Positions 25,943 through 33,835 are shown, numbered from the stretch's first letter. The stretch is DNA of 35,458 bases from Planctomycetaceae bacterium (GCA_016795075.1 JAEUIP010000013.1:1-35458); one strand, 5' to 3'. The notes: a model not told the origin generated them from the sequence alone. Numbers and translations are program-made.

Positions 25943-25970
25943 TTGCCTTGGGACTTTTACCTGATATAAT
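25943..25970 (+). promoter_or_regulatory. Sigma-70-like promoter for small lipoprotein
   Basis: TTGCCT (25943-25948), a 16-base spacer and a perfect TATAAT (25965-25970). Transcription would start near 25977, inside the hairpin at 25974-25998, giving a leader of about 75 bases before the lipoprotein start. Confidence 0.5.
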
Positions 25971-25973
25971 GCG

Positions 25974-26007
25974 GGAACGGGGTGATGGCCCCGTCTCCGT
26001 ATTTTTT
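25974..26007 (+). terminator. Hairpin between DUF1559 and lipoprotein genes
   Basis: ACGGGG (25977-25982) pairs with CCCCGT (25989-25994), extendable by three pairs across a bulge. T6 follows at 26002-26007, about 4 bases beyond the extended stem. It is probably a partial terminator for the DUF1559 transcript; it overlaps the predicted start point of the lipoprotein promoter. Confidence 0.5.
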
Positions 26008-26050
26008 ACTGAACCCGTTATGGGGTTCTAATATGAAGGGTGAACGAATG

Positions 26051-26218
26051 ATGAAGAAATTGGTCGGATTATTGCTGGTAGTTTGCGCATTGACGGTCGT
26101 TGGGTGCGGCGGTCCTGGGAAGGTCGAAGTCCCTACTGACGGCGAGAAAATGCAAACGGACACAACGAAAATGAATGAGCAGAGCAATTCGGTCAAGATC
26201 GAAGCTCCCAAAGATTAG
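26051..26218 (+). CDS. Small lipoprotein, 55 residues
   Basis: A tiny exported lipoprotein of unknown function. It has a KK n-region, a hydrophobic stretch and a lipobox VVGC with Cys at residue 19, then a Gly/Pro spacer and a 35-residue hydrophilic tail. Three near-upstream ATGs are possible (26033, 26048, 26051); 26051 gives the best spacing to AAGGGTGA (26036-26043). It directly follows the DUF1559 gene, and a second DUF1559 gene in this window is also followed by a lipoprotein gene. A hairpin terminator follows at 26257. Confidence 0.75.
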   Translation: MKKLVGLLLVVCALTVVGCGGPGKVEVPTDGEKMQTDTTKMNEQSNSVKIEAPKD

Positions 26219-26256
26219 TCGACTTCTGCAAGTGCACCCTTGGGTTCAACTGGAGT

Positions 26257-26289
26257 CCCAGCGAGTGTTAGCATTCGCTGGGGTTTTTT
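26257..26289. terminator. Terminator between lipoprotein and DUF6065 genes
   Basis: CCCAGCGA (26257-26264) pairs perfectly with TCGCTGGG (26275-26282), followed by G and T6 (26284-26289). The stop codon of the minus-strand DUF6065 gene (26268-26270) lies in its loop, so the two genes converge on it. Confidence 0.88.
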
Positions 26290-27149
26290 ATGGCTCCGTG
26301 GTGGTCGTCTAATTGAAGCGGCAAAGCGCTGTGGACCGTTGCTGCGAACGGGCAACTGGCATTGGTTTGTCGATTGTTTTCGACAATCGGTGATTCTGTA
26401 TTCTTACGTAATAGCTTTTGGTGAATATTGGGAAACGGAGTTCCGTAAACGTCCTCTCCGTTGAAATATCGGCGGCCGACACCGTCGCGATTCGCCTTGT
26501 CGCGAGTCTCGCGTTCGTGCCCCATGTCTCTCCCTGCTTGCTGCTCTTCCTGAATGTCGTCGTCCGAAAAAATGCGGTAGGCGTCGACCAAATCGAAGTT
26601 ATCGATAAAGGTACGCGGGTATGGCAGAAAGGCCGACAACAGGTCTCCGGGGCGGATTTCGACCGGATGATTTGGTCGTGTTAACTTCAAATTGAAGGTA
26701 AAGTCTCGTCTTAAGTTGTCTGCCTCGACAACGCCGGTCATATTTTGCAGCCCATCAATGAACGAATTCGGCGGTTGAATGGTCATCAAACTAATGTTCG
26801 GCGGAGTTCGCAACGAAAACGCTGTTTGAACCGTAACGATTCCTAAACCGAAGTGCGAAGAGATAGACTGCAGGCAACCGAATCGTTCTTGATCGGCCGT
26901 GTTGTGAATCGTTACCGTCGTGTCTGTCATATCCGGACCACCGTTCCAAAGCAGTGTTGCATGGAACATGGATTTCATCGCAAAGCCGTGCTGGTTACCC
27001 ATGACAAGTGGCAAGCAGAAATACGCGTGTCTGGAAAACCATTCCCGCTTGTTGTGACCGCGCAGATTAATGAATATTCGCTCGTGTTGCCCCTTGTAGT
27101 AGTCGTCATAGGGGACAACGGCAATCGTATCCTGTGGCACGGTCAACAT
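26268..27149 (-). CDS. DUF6065-like protein
   Basis: A 293-residue cytoplasmic protein that I match to DUF6065 by the block order AYFCLPLVMGNQHGF, LLWNGGP, ISSHFGLGIVT, SLRTPPN, a PPNSFIDGLQNMTGVVEAD-type segment (in pieces PPNSFIDGLQ and MTGVVEAD) and FTFNLKLTRPNHPVEIRPGD (in pieces LKLTRPNHPVEIRPGD), typical of that family's beta-rich core (about residues 40-190). The C-terminal 80 residues are hydrophilic and charged (DDDIQEEQQAG, RETRDKANRDG). No catalytic motif is known to me. The ATG at 27149 has AAGGAG 8 bases upstream, a strong reason to reject the longer frame. It is downstream of the 2OG oxygenase gene (138 bases) on the same strand, probably the same transcript; the oxygenase may act on the same pathway or on this protein. 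Confidence 0.75.
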   Translation of the reverse strand: MLTVPQDTIAVVPYDDYYKGQHERIFINLRGHNKREWFSRHAYFCLPLVMGNQHGFAMKSMFHATLLWNGGPDMTDTTVTIHNTADQERFGCLQSISSHFGLGIVTVQTAFSLRTPPNISLMTIQPPNSFIDGLQNMTGVVEADNLRRDFTFNLKLTRPNHPVEIRPGDLLSAFLPYPRTFIDNFDLVDAYRIFSDDDIQEEQQAGRDMGHERETRDKANRDGVGRRYFNGEDVYGTPFPNIHQKLLRKNTESPIVENNRQTNASCPFAATVHSALPLQLDDHHGAIKNPSEC

Positions 27150-27287
27150 AACGTGCTCCTTTCTAGCTGCAATTGAGCTTTGACTTATAGCTGTGTTCGC
27201 CTCAACGTGATTGCGATTCGTCGCGCGCCACACTTTGACGCGCGTTGCTACCCGCATCTATCACGCAGTGACAAAGCCCTTGGTTTT

Positions 27288-27896
27288 CTAGAACCGATAT
27301 TCTTTTGTTGGATCAAACGTCAGAAACGAAGCGATGGTGTGACGCATGCCTTTCGTGACCGCTCGTACACCATGCAAGTACTTCAGGGTCCCAGGAAACA
27401 CGACCAGTGTTCCGGGTTTCGGCTTCAATTCCAGCTTGAAATTTGGAAAGTAGATCTCGCCGCCACCATAGTCATCATTGAGATAGATGACGGATGCAAA
27501 CTGACGCCACGGAAATGGGTGTGGAACTCCGCCCGGATTTTCGGCGTCGGCATGCGGGTGTAGTTCGTAGCCAACTGGCCAACGAGCGAAGTTGACGACG
27601 TCGGCATACAAAGGTTGTTGTGGACCCAGATGTTCCGTCAACTGCCCAGTGACCAACTCCAATACGCGATCTCGCGTGTCGCGAAACAATTGAACCGTGG
27701 CTTGATCGGGGACGTCGCTGGGCGTTAAGGTGCGTCCCTTCCAATAATCGCTGTTTCCCTGCAACTGTCCAAATTTGTCTTCGTGTCTATCCAAGCAGTC
27801 TAGATATTGCGCGATCTCAGCAGCATTCAAGAAATGCGGCACTTGTAGCGGGAAGATCGTCAACGCATCAAATTCATTGCGCACAGCCAATAGCAT
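27288..27896 (-). CDS. 2-oxoglutarate/Fe(II)-dependent oxygenase (prolyl 4-hydroxylase-like)
   Basis: A 202-residue double-stranded beta-helix oxygenase. The iron ligands are visible: H115 and D117 in HPHADAENPGG, and distal H175 in KYLHGVRAV. R185 in GMRHTIASF is the residue that would bind 2-oxoglutarate. Between them are FASVIYLNDDYGGGEIYF and PKPGTLVVFPG, characteristic of the P4Hc/2OG-FeII_Oxy_3 group. The substrate is unknown; members of the family hydroxylate proline or other residues or small molecules. The ATG at 27896 has AAGGAT about 9 bases upstream. It is the first gene of a probable pair with the DUF6065 gene and is divergent from the DUF4832 gene. Confidence 0.9.
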   Translation of the reverse strand: MLLAVRNEFDALTIFPLQVPHFLNAAEIAQYLDCLDRHEDKFGQLQGNSDYWKGRTLTPSDVPDQATVQLFRDTRDRVLELVTGQLTEHLGPQQPLYADVVNFARWPVGYELHPHADAENPGGVPHPFPWRQFASVIYLNDDYGGGEIYFPNFKLELKPKPGTLVVFPGTLKYLHGVRAVTKGMRHTIASFLTFDPTKEYRF

Positions 27897-28027
27897 GTCG
27901 AAAATCCTTCGAGTAAATTCGGAGCTGCGTCGCGAAGCCGGTTTTAAAGCTTGCGACTAGAATCCGTGCCGCTTTGGGGCTAACAAGCGGAAAACGTCGT
28001 CCTCAGTTATTTCGGAAGACTAGCCTG

Positions 28028-29512
28028 ATGAGCATGACCCACTTGCCTTGTAGGTCCGTTTATGAGTCGTGGCCACGTTGCATGTCGAAATTTCGGCTCG
28101 TGATCTTGCGTGTTCTGACGATTGCGACGATCGGGTTGGTGCAATTGGGTATCGGCTCGTTGGATGTTGAACGGATGCATGCGCAAGTTAGGCAACTCGA
28201 GCGTGGCGAATCTCCTCTCGGCAATCCGCTCCAAGGATTGGTCCCTTACTCTGATCCCGCACCGAATCGGTTTCCGCATAGTCTGGAATTCGACTACATC
28301 GGTCTGGCTCGGGTGGTCATTGCCGAAGGAGAGTACCATTGGCAACCCATTGAGAAGATGCTTGACGGGATCGCGAGTCGAGGAAATCAAGCGGTTCTGC
28401 GAGTCTATATGGAGTACCCTGGCAAGCAGGACGGCATTCCTGGTTACTTGGCCGATCGTGGATTAAAGATCCACGAATACCTGAATGAAAACACGGCGCC
28501 ATTCCCAGCACAAAAAGTTTGGACCCCGGATTACGAAGATCCAAACTTACGCAAGATGTTGCGGGATTTTATCAAAGCGTTTGGCGAGCGTTACGACGGC
28601 GATCCGCGCTTGGGTTATCTGACCGCTGGCTTATTAGGAACCTGGGGCGAGTGGCACACGTATCCGAGGACCGAACTATGGGCCAGTCAGCGCACGCAAC
28701 GAGAGGTCCTTGATGCCTACGAAACCCACTTTCACCGGACACCCGTTCTGCTTCGTTATCCTGCTGGCAAGGGCCACTACGCTCAAGTCGAAAATGCCTC
28801 GCGCCGGTTTGGCTATCATGACGACTCGTTGTGCTGGGCGACGCTGCCGACGGGGCGCTCGGAAGACGATTGGTTTTTCGTGCCAGCCTTACAAGCAGCC
28901 GGGAAGGCCGCCGAAAATAAATGGCAAACGCAACCAATCGGTGGGGAGATTCGTCCGGAAGTGTGGGGGAAAATTTTCGATAATGAAGTGGGCATTCCGG
29001 AAGCTCAGTCATTTGCCGAATGCGCCGCAGCGTTGCATTTGACTTGGACGATGGACACAGGCATGTTTCGCGAAGCAGCCCCCGCTGCTCGTCTGAAAAA
29101 CGCACGAAGGGAAGTGGCGAAACTGGGCTACGAATTTTATGTGCCCCAGTGTGAATTTGCCGAACGCGCAACGACCAACCAACTGCCTGTGTCCGTGCAA
29201 GTGATCAATCAAGGACTGGCCCCTATGTACCACGCTTGGCCGTTGGAGTTCTCGGCTGTGGATAGCCGAGGACAGCAAGTTCAGCAGTGGCGACAAGAAT
29301 CCAATCTCACCAAAATCCTTCCCGGTCCCGCAGGCCGGACGATTCAGGCCAAATTGGGTTTGGATCAACTTCCTGACGGAAAGTACACGTTGACGATGCG
29401 CGTGGTGAACCCACTGCCCAACGGAAAACCTCTCCAGTTCGCGAATCAAGCCTGGGGACAAACTTTGCCGGATGCTTTGACTTTGGGAACTTTCGAAAAA
29501 GGGCCACGCTGA
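28028..29512 (+). CDS. Exported DUF4832/DUF4874 domain protein
   Basis: A 494-residue protein with an N-terminal hydrophobic segment (about residues 23-42, LVILRVLTIATIGLVQLGIG), then a DUF4874-like region (NPLQGLVPYSD, FPHSLEF...) and a TIM-barrel-like DUF4832 region (VLRVYMEYPG, LLGTWGEWHTYP, and the FGYHDD segment). The last 110 residues form a beta-sandwich-like domain (PVSVQVINQGLAPMYHAWPLEF onward, in pieces VSVQVINQGLAPMYHAWP). These proteins look like catalytically uncertain glycoside hydrolases. Start choice: the ATG at 28028 has GGAAG about 10 bases upstream; the ATG at 28082 would start closer to the signal segment but has no SD. It converges with nadR, only 7 bases apart. Confidence 0.85.
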   Translation: MSMTHLPCRSVYESWPRCMSKFRLVILRVLTIATIGLVQLGIGSLDVERMHAQVRQLERGESPLGNPLQGLVPYSDPAPNRFPHSLEFDYIGLARVVIAEGEYHWQPIEKMLDGIASRGNQAVLRVYMEYPGKQDGIPGYLADRGLKIHEYLNENTAPFPAQKVWTPDYEDPNLRKMLRDFIKAFGERYDGDPRLGYLTAGLLGTWGEWHTYPRTELWASQRTQREVLDAYETHFHRTPVLLRYPAGKGHYAQVENASRRFGYHDDSLCWATLPTGRSEDDWFFVPALQAAGKAAENKWQTQPIGGEIRPEVWGKIFDNEVGIPEAQSFAECAAALHLTWTMDTGMFREAAPAARLKNARREVAKLGYEFYVPQCEFAERATTNQLPVSVQVINQGLAPMYHAWPLEFSAVDSRGQQVQQWRQESNLTKILPGPAGRTIQAKLGLDQLPDGKYTLTMRVVNPLPNGKPLQFANQAWGQTLPDALTLGTFEKGPR

Positions 29513-29519
29513 AGTGGTC

Positions 29520-30530
29520 TCAAGGCCGTTCCACCAGACTTGATTCTCGTTGTCGTCGGTGCGCGTCCAAAACGTCACAGACCTGAGTACAACGTTCTTC
29601 CAAATCCCCACTTATTGGGTAGAAGTGAATTTTTCGCGTCCGCAAGTCACTTGTGATCCGACGATGCATTTCGATTCGATTGGCATCGCCGGAGCGATCC
29701 CAAGTATCGTCGTAGGGGATATCAGGCAGGCACAAAAAGAACACGTCGTAGCGGTACCGACACTGCTGAGCCAGGTTCCAAAGTTCCCCGACTGCATCGC
29801 CGTGGTAATAGAGTGAAAACTGCAAAGTCGTGGTGGCATCGGTATCGACAAAAAAATACTGGTTGGCGTCCATGAGCAACGCGTCCTCGCGGCGACGATG
29901 TTCGAGGGCAATTTCTAAGAGTTGTTCGCGACTCAAGCGTCGCTCGGATTGGTGTGCCTCCCAGTACTCTCGGCCGTATTCCGGCATCCAAACCGTCTGC
30001 AGGCGTTTGGCAATTTCACAAGCCAATGTCGTCTTGCCGGTGGACGGTGCACCCAAAAAAACGACATGGGTCAGCAAGTCGCGGTAGACGCGCGGATGTA
30101 GGAACTGCCGCTGAGCAAACAGATTCGTCCGGATCGCGGTTGCTGAGATGGGGACACGGTTTCGCGCGACATCAACCCGACGGTCGACCGCTTGTAATGC
30201 TCGACTCACATGTTCCCCGTAGGGTTCGCTACTAAAGAAATGGGTAATCGGCCAGTCGGCTAACCGACGTTGCAAGTAGTGATCGTGCTGTTGCGTGATC
30301 GCGGGATCCAGACCCGTTTCGGTGGGACCGTCCCAGGCCTCCAAAACGTGGACTTGCGGATACAAGTCGCGTATCCACTGCGCGCGTACTGGAAGTGGTG
30401 GCACGGCCAAGTCGGGGCAATCGTAGATCAACACGACCGTTTGTTGGGTTTCCACCAGCGAGGTTTCGATCAACAACTGATGACCGCGATGCAACGGCGC
30501 GAATTTGCCCAAGACGAGTCCGGTGGTCAT
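29520..30530 (-). CDS. nadR: Bifunctional NadR: NMN adenylyltransferase and ribosylnicotinamide kinase
   Basis: NAD salvage enzyme that phosphorylates nicotinamide riboside and adenylates the resulting NMN. Residues 4-17 (GLVLGKFAPLHRGH) carry the nucleotidyltransferase GxFxPxHxGH motif, with ISATAIR near 145 as the second signature. The kinase domain starts with the P-loop GAPSTGKTTL (about 160-169), then MPEYGREYWEAH and the DTDATTTLQFSLYYHG block. The N-terminal helix-turn-helix of enterobacterial NadR is absent, so it is an enzyme only, as in Haemophilus. The start ATG at 30530 overlaps the pnuC stop (ATGA), indicating translational coupling. The pnuC-nadR pair therefore encodes uptake and conversion of nicotinamide riboside. 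Confidence 0.93.
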   Translation of the reverse strand: MTTGLVLGKFAPLHRGHQLLIETSLVETQQTVVLIYDCPDLAVPPLPVRAQWIRDLYPQVHVLEAWDGPTETGLDPAITQQHDHYLQRRLADWPITHFFSSEPYGEHVSRALQAVDRRVDVARNRVPISATAIRTNLFAQRQFLHPRVYRDLLTHVVFLGAPSTGKTTLACEIAKRLQTVWMPEYGREYWEAHQSERRLSREQLLEIALEHRRREDALLMDANQYFFVDTDATTTLQFSLYYHGDAVGELWNLAQQCRYRYDVFFLCLPDIPYDDTWDRSGDANRIEMHRRITSDLRTRKIHFYPISGDLEERCTQVCDVLDAHRRQRESSLVERP

Positions 30531-31171
30531 GGGATTGCCAGCTCCTCTCGTTGGGCAGTGGCGTCCCGAAACGCACGCCGCCACACCACGTAACCGATGC
30601 AGGCCATGATCAAGAACAAACCATAGAGCCCCGCCGTCAAATAAAGCTCTTTGTAGGCAAACAACCCAATGGCCAAGACATCGACCACGATCCAATAGAG
30701 CCAGTTATCCAAGTAGCGTTTGGCCAACAAGTATTGGGCGACCAAGCTCAAGGCGGCGACCATCGAATCGGGAATCGGCAACGACGCGTCCGTGTATTGA
30801 ATCAGAAGCCACGCGTACAAGAGGGTCATAAGGATCGTCGTGGCAACGCTCACGATATGCCCGCCGAAACTTAAGGTTTGGATCCGAATGGTTCCGTCGC
30901 TTCGCTCCGGTGTCCCATCCCGTGAATCGATCGTGGCCGGACTCGACGTCGACGGAGTAACGGCCAACCATACCCACCAGCCATAGACTTGCAGGACAGC
31001 GTAGATCACATGCAGTAACATGTCCGCATACAATTTGGCGTCCCAAAAGACACCGATGAACAACAGTACCTGCACCAGCCCCACGGGCCACGACCAATGA
31101 TTCCGCCTGATATACAAGTAAACCGAGAAAGCCCCGAAGGCGGAGGCGACCAATTCCAAGTAAAACATCAT
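30527..31171 (-). CDS. pnuC: Nicotinamide riboside transporter PnuC
   Basis: A 214-residue inner-membrane protein with about seven helices. Family features: LELVASAFGAFSVYLYIRRNHWSWPVG (in pieces ASAFGAFSVYLYIRRN and HWSWPVG), DMLLHVIYAVLQVYGWWVW, and the C-terminal QYLLAKRYLDNWLYWIVVDVLAIG block (in pieces AKRYLDNWLYWIVVDV), with the Trp/Asn residues that line the substrate path in the known PnuC structure. A hydrophilic 25-residue insert lies between helices 3 and 4. ATG codons at 31171 and 31168 are both possible. It facilitates entry of nicotinamide riboside, trapped by NadR phosphorylation encoded by the coupled next gene. Confidence 0.95.
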   Translation of the reverse strand: MMFYLELVASAFGAFSVYLYIRRNHWSWPVGLVQVLLFIGVFWDAKLYADMLLHVIYAVLQVYGWWVWLAVTPSTSSPATIDSRDGTPERSDGTIRIQTLSFGGHIVSVATTILMTLLYAWLLIQYTDASLPIPDSMVAALSLVAQYLLAKRYLDNWLYWIVVDVLAIGLFAYKELYLTAGLYGLFLIMACIGYVVWRRAFRDATAQREELAIP

Positions 31172-32239
31172 GTCTCTGTTGCTTCGCCATTCAAGGAATC
31201 GTCCGAGGTTCCGGAAGTCGCCCACAACCTCGCGCCGCAAACCATCATCAGTCCAAGTTTGGCCGTCGATCCACGCAACTTCTTTGTGACGGTTGTCCGA
31301 GTCAACACTTTCTGTTCGCTGCGTTGCTTATTCTGCGGATATAGTCGTGACGTGCAACGTCCCCGCTCGGAGATGTCTTGGGAGTTGGTTCAAAACCTGG
31401 GTCGCATCTTGCAACATTATCAAACCCACGATCCGCGTCCGGCATTGGTTTCATGGTTGGGCGGAGAGCCATTTCAGTGGTCGCACTGGCGGACGGCTTC
31501 CGAACACTTTCGCCACGATCTGGAACTACAACTGAGTGTGACCACCAATGGACTGGCCTTGAGACGCTCAAGTATCCGTTCGGCTGCATTGAATTTGTTT
31601 CGGCAGATCACGATCAGTATTGATGGCTTGGCAGCCCACCACGACGCGCTTCGACAGGCACCGGGGATGTTTGATTCTCTGCGCGAGGTTGTTTGCTCGT
31701 TAAATCAGGATCGCTCTCGGGAGCACACGCTGCTGCGGGTGAATACCGTGTTGACTCGGGAGAACATCGGTACGTTTGGTTTATTTTGCCAGACGATGGC
31801 CCAATGGGGCGTGGATGAACTGACGTTTAATCCGTTGGGCGGTAACGATCGTCCGGACTTTTTTCCGAGCAACCGGTTGTTGCCCGAGCAGTTGGCGTGG
31901 TTTTGTGCCCGGCTTCCGGAATGGCGGGCAAACTGCTTATCGTTGGGGCTGCGGATTTGTGGTTCGGACGGTTATCTTCGCCGCATGGTGGCGACGGCGG
32001 TTGGTCAGGCCCTGCCCATTCTTGACTGCGACCCTGGTGAGGACTTCTTGTTCGTCGACGAACGTGGGCATCTGAGCCCCTGCAGTTTTACGACGGGCCA
32101 GTACCCTACCAACTTAGATGGAAGCCAGGGATTTGAAAAACGCGAATGGCAAGTGGCATTCCAGCGGGTTCGGCAGACAAATTGTCCCAAGGCGTGCCAG
32201 GACTGCCACGCCAACCACGTTTTTGAAAAATTCAGCTAG
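31097..32239 (+). CDS. Radical SAM protein with SPASM-like C terminus
   Basis: Up to 380 residues. The radical SAM cluster motif is C-SLR-C-LF-C (CxxxCxxC, residues about 73-80), preceded by the first barrel strand FFVTVVRVN, with SWLGGEPFQW (the GGEP motif that contacts SAM) about 50 residues later and ISIDGLAAHHD further on. The C-terminal part has DCDPGEDFLFVDERGHLSPC and CPKACQDC (in pieces), a cysteine pattern suggesting one auxiliary iron-sulfur cluster of the SPASM/twitch type. The substrate is unknown; such enzymes often mature peptides or act as anaerobic sulfatase-maturating enzymes. The start is uncertain: the ATG at 31097 would overlap the divergent pnuC start by 75 bases, while a TTG at 31259 would avoid overlap; neither has a good SD. 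Confidence 0.88.
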   Translation: MIPPDIQVNRESPEGGGDQFQVKHHVSVASPFKESSEVPEVAHNLAPQTIISPSLAVDPRNFFVTVVRVNTFCSLRCLFCGYSRDVQRPRSEMSWELVQNLGRILQHYQTHDPRPALVSWLGGEPFQWSHWRTASEHFRHDLELQLSVTTNGLALRRSSIRSAALNLFRQITISIDGLAAHHDALRQAPGMFDSLREVVCSLNQDRSREHTLLRVNTVLTRENIGTFGLFCQTMAQWGVDELTFNPLGGNDRPDFFPSNRLLPEQLAWFCARLPEWRANCLSLGLRICGSDGYLRRMVATAVGQALPILDCDPGEDFLFVDERGHLSPCSFTTGQYPTNLDGSQGFEKREWQVAFQRVRQTNCPKACQDCHANHVFEKFS

Positions 32240-32265
32240 TGGACGTTTTTCGTTGAAACAAACAG

Positions 32266-32333
32266 CGGGTGGCTCGTGCAAGCCGACTAGGGTTGTTTCG
32301 GTCCATTCCGGCCGGTTGTCGCCTGATAAAATG
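32266..32333 (+). repeat. 68-base element, copy 1
   Basis: It matches copy 2 at 56 of 68 positions with no gaps. It includes the short helix GGTC/GGCC with one wobble (loop CATTCC). GTCGCC within the element pairs with GGCGAC just downstream, and GATAAA with TTTATC inside it, giving a two-part 12-bp stem. It starts 26 bases after the radical SAM stop. A structured RNA or a dispersed palindromic repeat are the two possibilities. Confidence 0.75.
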
Positions 32334-32422
32334 CTACACAGGGTGGTCTTTATCTGGGCGACGAGTCGGGGATGTGGGCAACGCTGTGGCGGATTCTCTA
32401 TCGTAGACTGTGGCTTTGTGTC

Positions 32423-32440
32423 GGCCTTTCAGGCCTTTTT
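32423..32440 (+). terminator. Weak terminator-like hairpin after element copy 1
   Basis: GGCCT (32423-32427), loop TTC, AGGCC (32431-32435), then T5 (32436-32440). The stem is short (5 bp) but GC-rich and directly followed by the T-run. Confidence 0.5.
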
Positions 32441-32461
32441 CTGCAGGAGAGGCCCTTCCAA

Positions 32462-32529
32462 CCGGTGGCTCGCGCACACCGGGTAGGGTTGTTTCGGCCC
32501 AGTCGGGCCTGTTGTCGCCTGTCAAAATG
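32462..32529 (+). repeat. 68-base element, copy 2
   Basis: Second copy, 196 bases from copy 1 start to start, 82 percent identical by direct count. Its short helix is GGCC/GGCC (loop CAGTCG), perfectly paired where copy 1 has a wobble, a compensatory-type difference. The longer stem possible after copy 1 is not preserved here. Confidence 0.75.
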
Positions 32530-32594
32530 AACGCGGGGAAATTGTCGACCAAAATTGATGAAGATCCCGTGAGGGCTGGGAAAATTCCGACTTT

Positions 32595-32623
32595 GGTCCT
32601 TGCCCTTCAAGCCGACCTTTTTT
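32595..32623 (+). terminator. Terminator-like hairpin after element copy 2
   Basis: GGTC (32595-32598) pairs with GACC (32614-32617) and CTTG (32599-32602) with CAAG (32608-32611), with a CC bulge, followed by T6 (32618-32623). It lies 67 bases before the DUF1559 start codon. Confidence 0.6.
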
Positions 32624-32690
32624 AGGCTATGAATCGAGACGGTGGAAGAAGTTCCTGCACCCGAATTCCTATTCAATCAAGGTTGGCTCC

Positions 32691-33764
32691 ATGTCCCAAG
32701 GCCGAAATGCCACTCGATCCGGTTTTACACTGGTCGAGCTGTTGGTGGTGATTGCGATTATTGCCGTTCTAATGGGGCTGCTGCTCCCCGCCGTCCAAAT
32801 GGCTCGTGAGGCCGCCCGACGAGCTTCGTGTCAGAACAATCTTCGCCAATTGGGTTTGGCGACCGTGAACTACGAAAGCGCGCGGCAGAAACTGCCACCC
32901 GGTTATACCCAGTCTCGAATCAATGCGGCGGGGGTCGTTTACACAGGCGGTTCCACGTCCGGCTTCAGTTTCCAGGGTCACTCGGCGTTTTATTACTTGC
33001 TCCCGTACATTGAAATGAGCAACGTCTACGACAACATGGACTCGAAGATCCCGTTGAACAATCGAGTGACGGATCCGACTTTGTTCCGTGCGTCAACGGT
33101 GATCAAGATGTTGCTGTGTCCTTCCGATCAGCTTTCGGGCCAATCCGAACCTTTTGGATCCGGTTCCACGACCGAGTACTACGGCATGACCACCTATAAG
33201 CTGAACGGCGGAACGCGTCCAATTTTTGCAACGTCGTCGACCAACGATGGTATGTTCATGGCGGTGACGCTTCCTCGTGGCCACAACATCGCGTTTGCAC
33301 GAAAGGCTGCGTCGGCCCCTCTCGGCAAAGAAATCCGTATTCCGGAAGTTCTCGACGGGATGAGCAACACCATTCTGTTCGGTGAACGCGAACACATGGA
33401 CGATAACTTCGATACGTTCACGACCGCAGGTTGGAATAGTGGCAGCACGATTCGGACTTGGGCTCGGTGGTATCCCGCGGGTGGTGATACGGGCCTCGGT
33501 AACTTGATGGGCGGTGCTTTTGCTCCGATCAACTACAAAACGCCATGGGCTCACGGTCAATCGGGCGCACCAACCAGCCAAAGTGCTTGGTTTGTCTTCC
33601 AAGATCAGCGGCTTAGTGCGTTTGGCAGTGCTCATCCGGGCGGAGCCAACTTTGCGATGGGTGATGGATCAACAAAGTACATTTCGGATGAAATGCCGCA
33701 AACCGTATTGGCCATGCACTGCCAACGGGCTGACGGCCAAGTTATCAATGCCGATGCGTACTAG
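32691..33764 (+). CDS. DUF1559 protein with prepilin-like N terminus (copy 2)
   Basis: A 357-residue DUF1559 protein. The prepilin motif [18 protein letters not shown] is at residues about 10-27 (basic leader, Gly before FTLVE), followed by [20 protein letters not shown] (in pieces [13 protein letters not shown] and LRQLGLA). The C-terminal H-x9-DG-type motif is the canonical form HPGGANFAMGDGS. Compared with copy 1 the N-terminal 45 residues are nearly interchangeable, but the middle has diverged, so they are paralogues rather than a recent duplication. AAGG about 10 bases upstream is the likely ribosome-binding site. A terminator and then a lipoprotein gene follow. Confidence 0.95.
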   Translation: MSQGRNATRSGFTLVELLVVIAIIAVLMGLLLPAVQMAREAARRASCQNNLRQLGLATVNYESARQKLPPGYTQSRINAAGVVYTGGSTSGFSFQGHSAFYYLLPYIEMSNVYDNMDSKIPLNNRVTDPTLFRASTVIKMLLCPSDQLSGQSEPFGSGSTTEYYGMTTYKLNGGTRPIFATSSTNDGMFMAVTLPRGHNIAFARKAASAPLGKEIRIPEVLDGMSNTILFGEREHMDDNFDTFTTAGWNSGSTIRTWARWYPAGGDTGLGNLMGGAFAPINYKTPWAHGQSGAPTSQSAWFVFQDQRLSAFGSAHPGGANFAMGDGSTKYISDEMPQTVLAMHCQRADGQVINADAY

Positions 33765-33835
33765 TTCATTGCAGATGTCGTCAAGCCAATCGAACCATGA
33801 ATACTTGTGGTGAATTGGCGTACATGAGAGAATCG

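Larger units (their letters stand above)
32240..32690. other. 451-base intergenic region with duplicated element
   Basis: The spacer between the radical SAM gene and the second DUF1559 gene. It contains two copies of a 68-base element, each followed by a terminator-like hairpin; the individual parts are listed separately. An AAGG 9-10 bases before the ATG at 32691 is the only SD candidate for the next gene. Open frames crossing the two elements show mainly non-synonymous differences between copies, so coding is unlikely. Confidence 0.6.

Noticed and set aside
28082..28084. Alternative start for the DUF4832 protein
   Set aside because: It begins close to the hydrophobic segment but has no ribosome-binding site, so the ATG at 28028 was preferred; this remains open.
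32118..32625. Two overlapping plus-strand frames that cross the repeated 68-base element and give similar peptides
   Set aside because: Of the differences between copies almost all change the amino acid, the opposite of protein-level selection; the similarity is explained by the DNA repeat.
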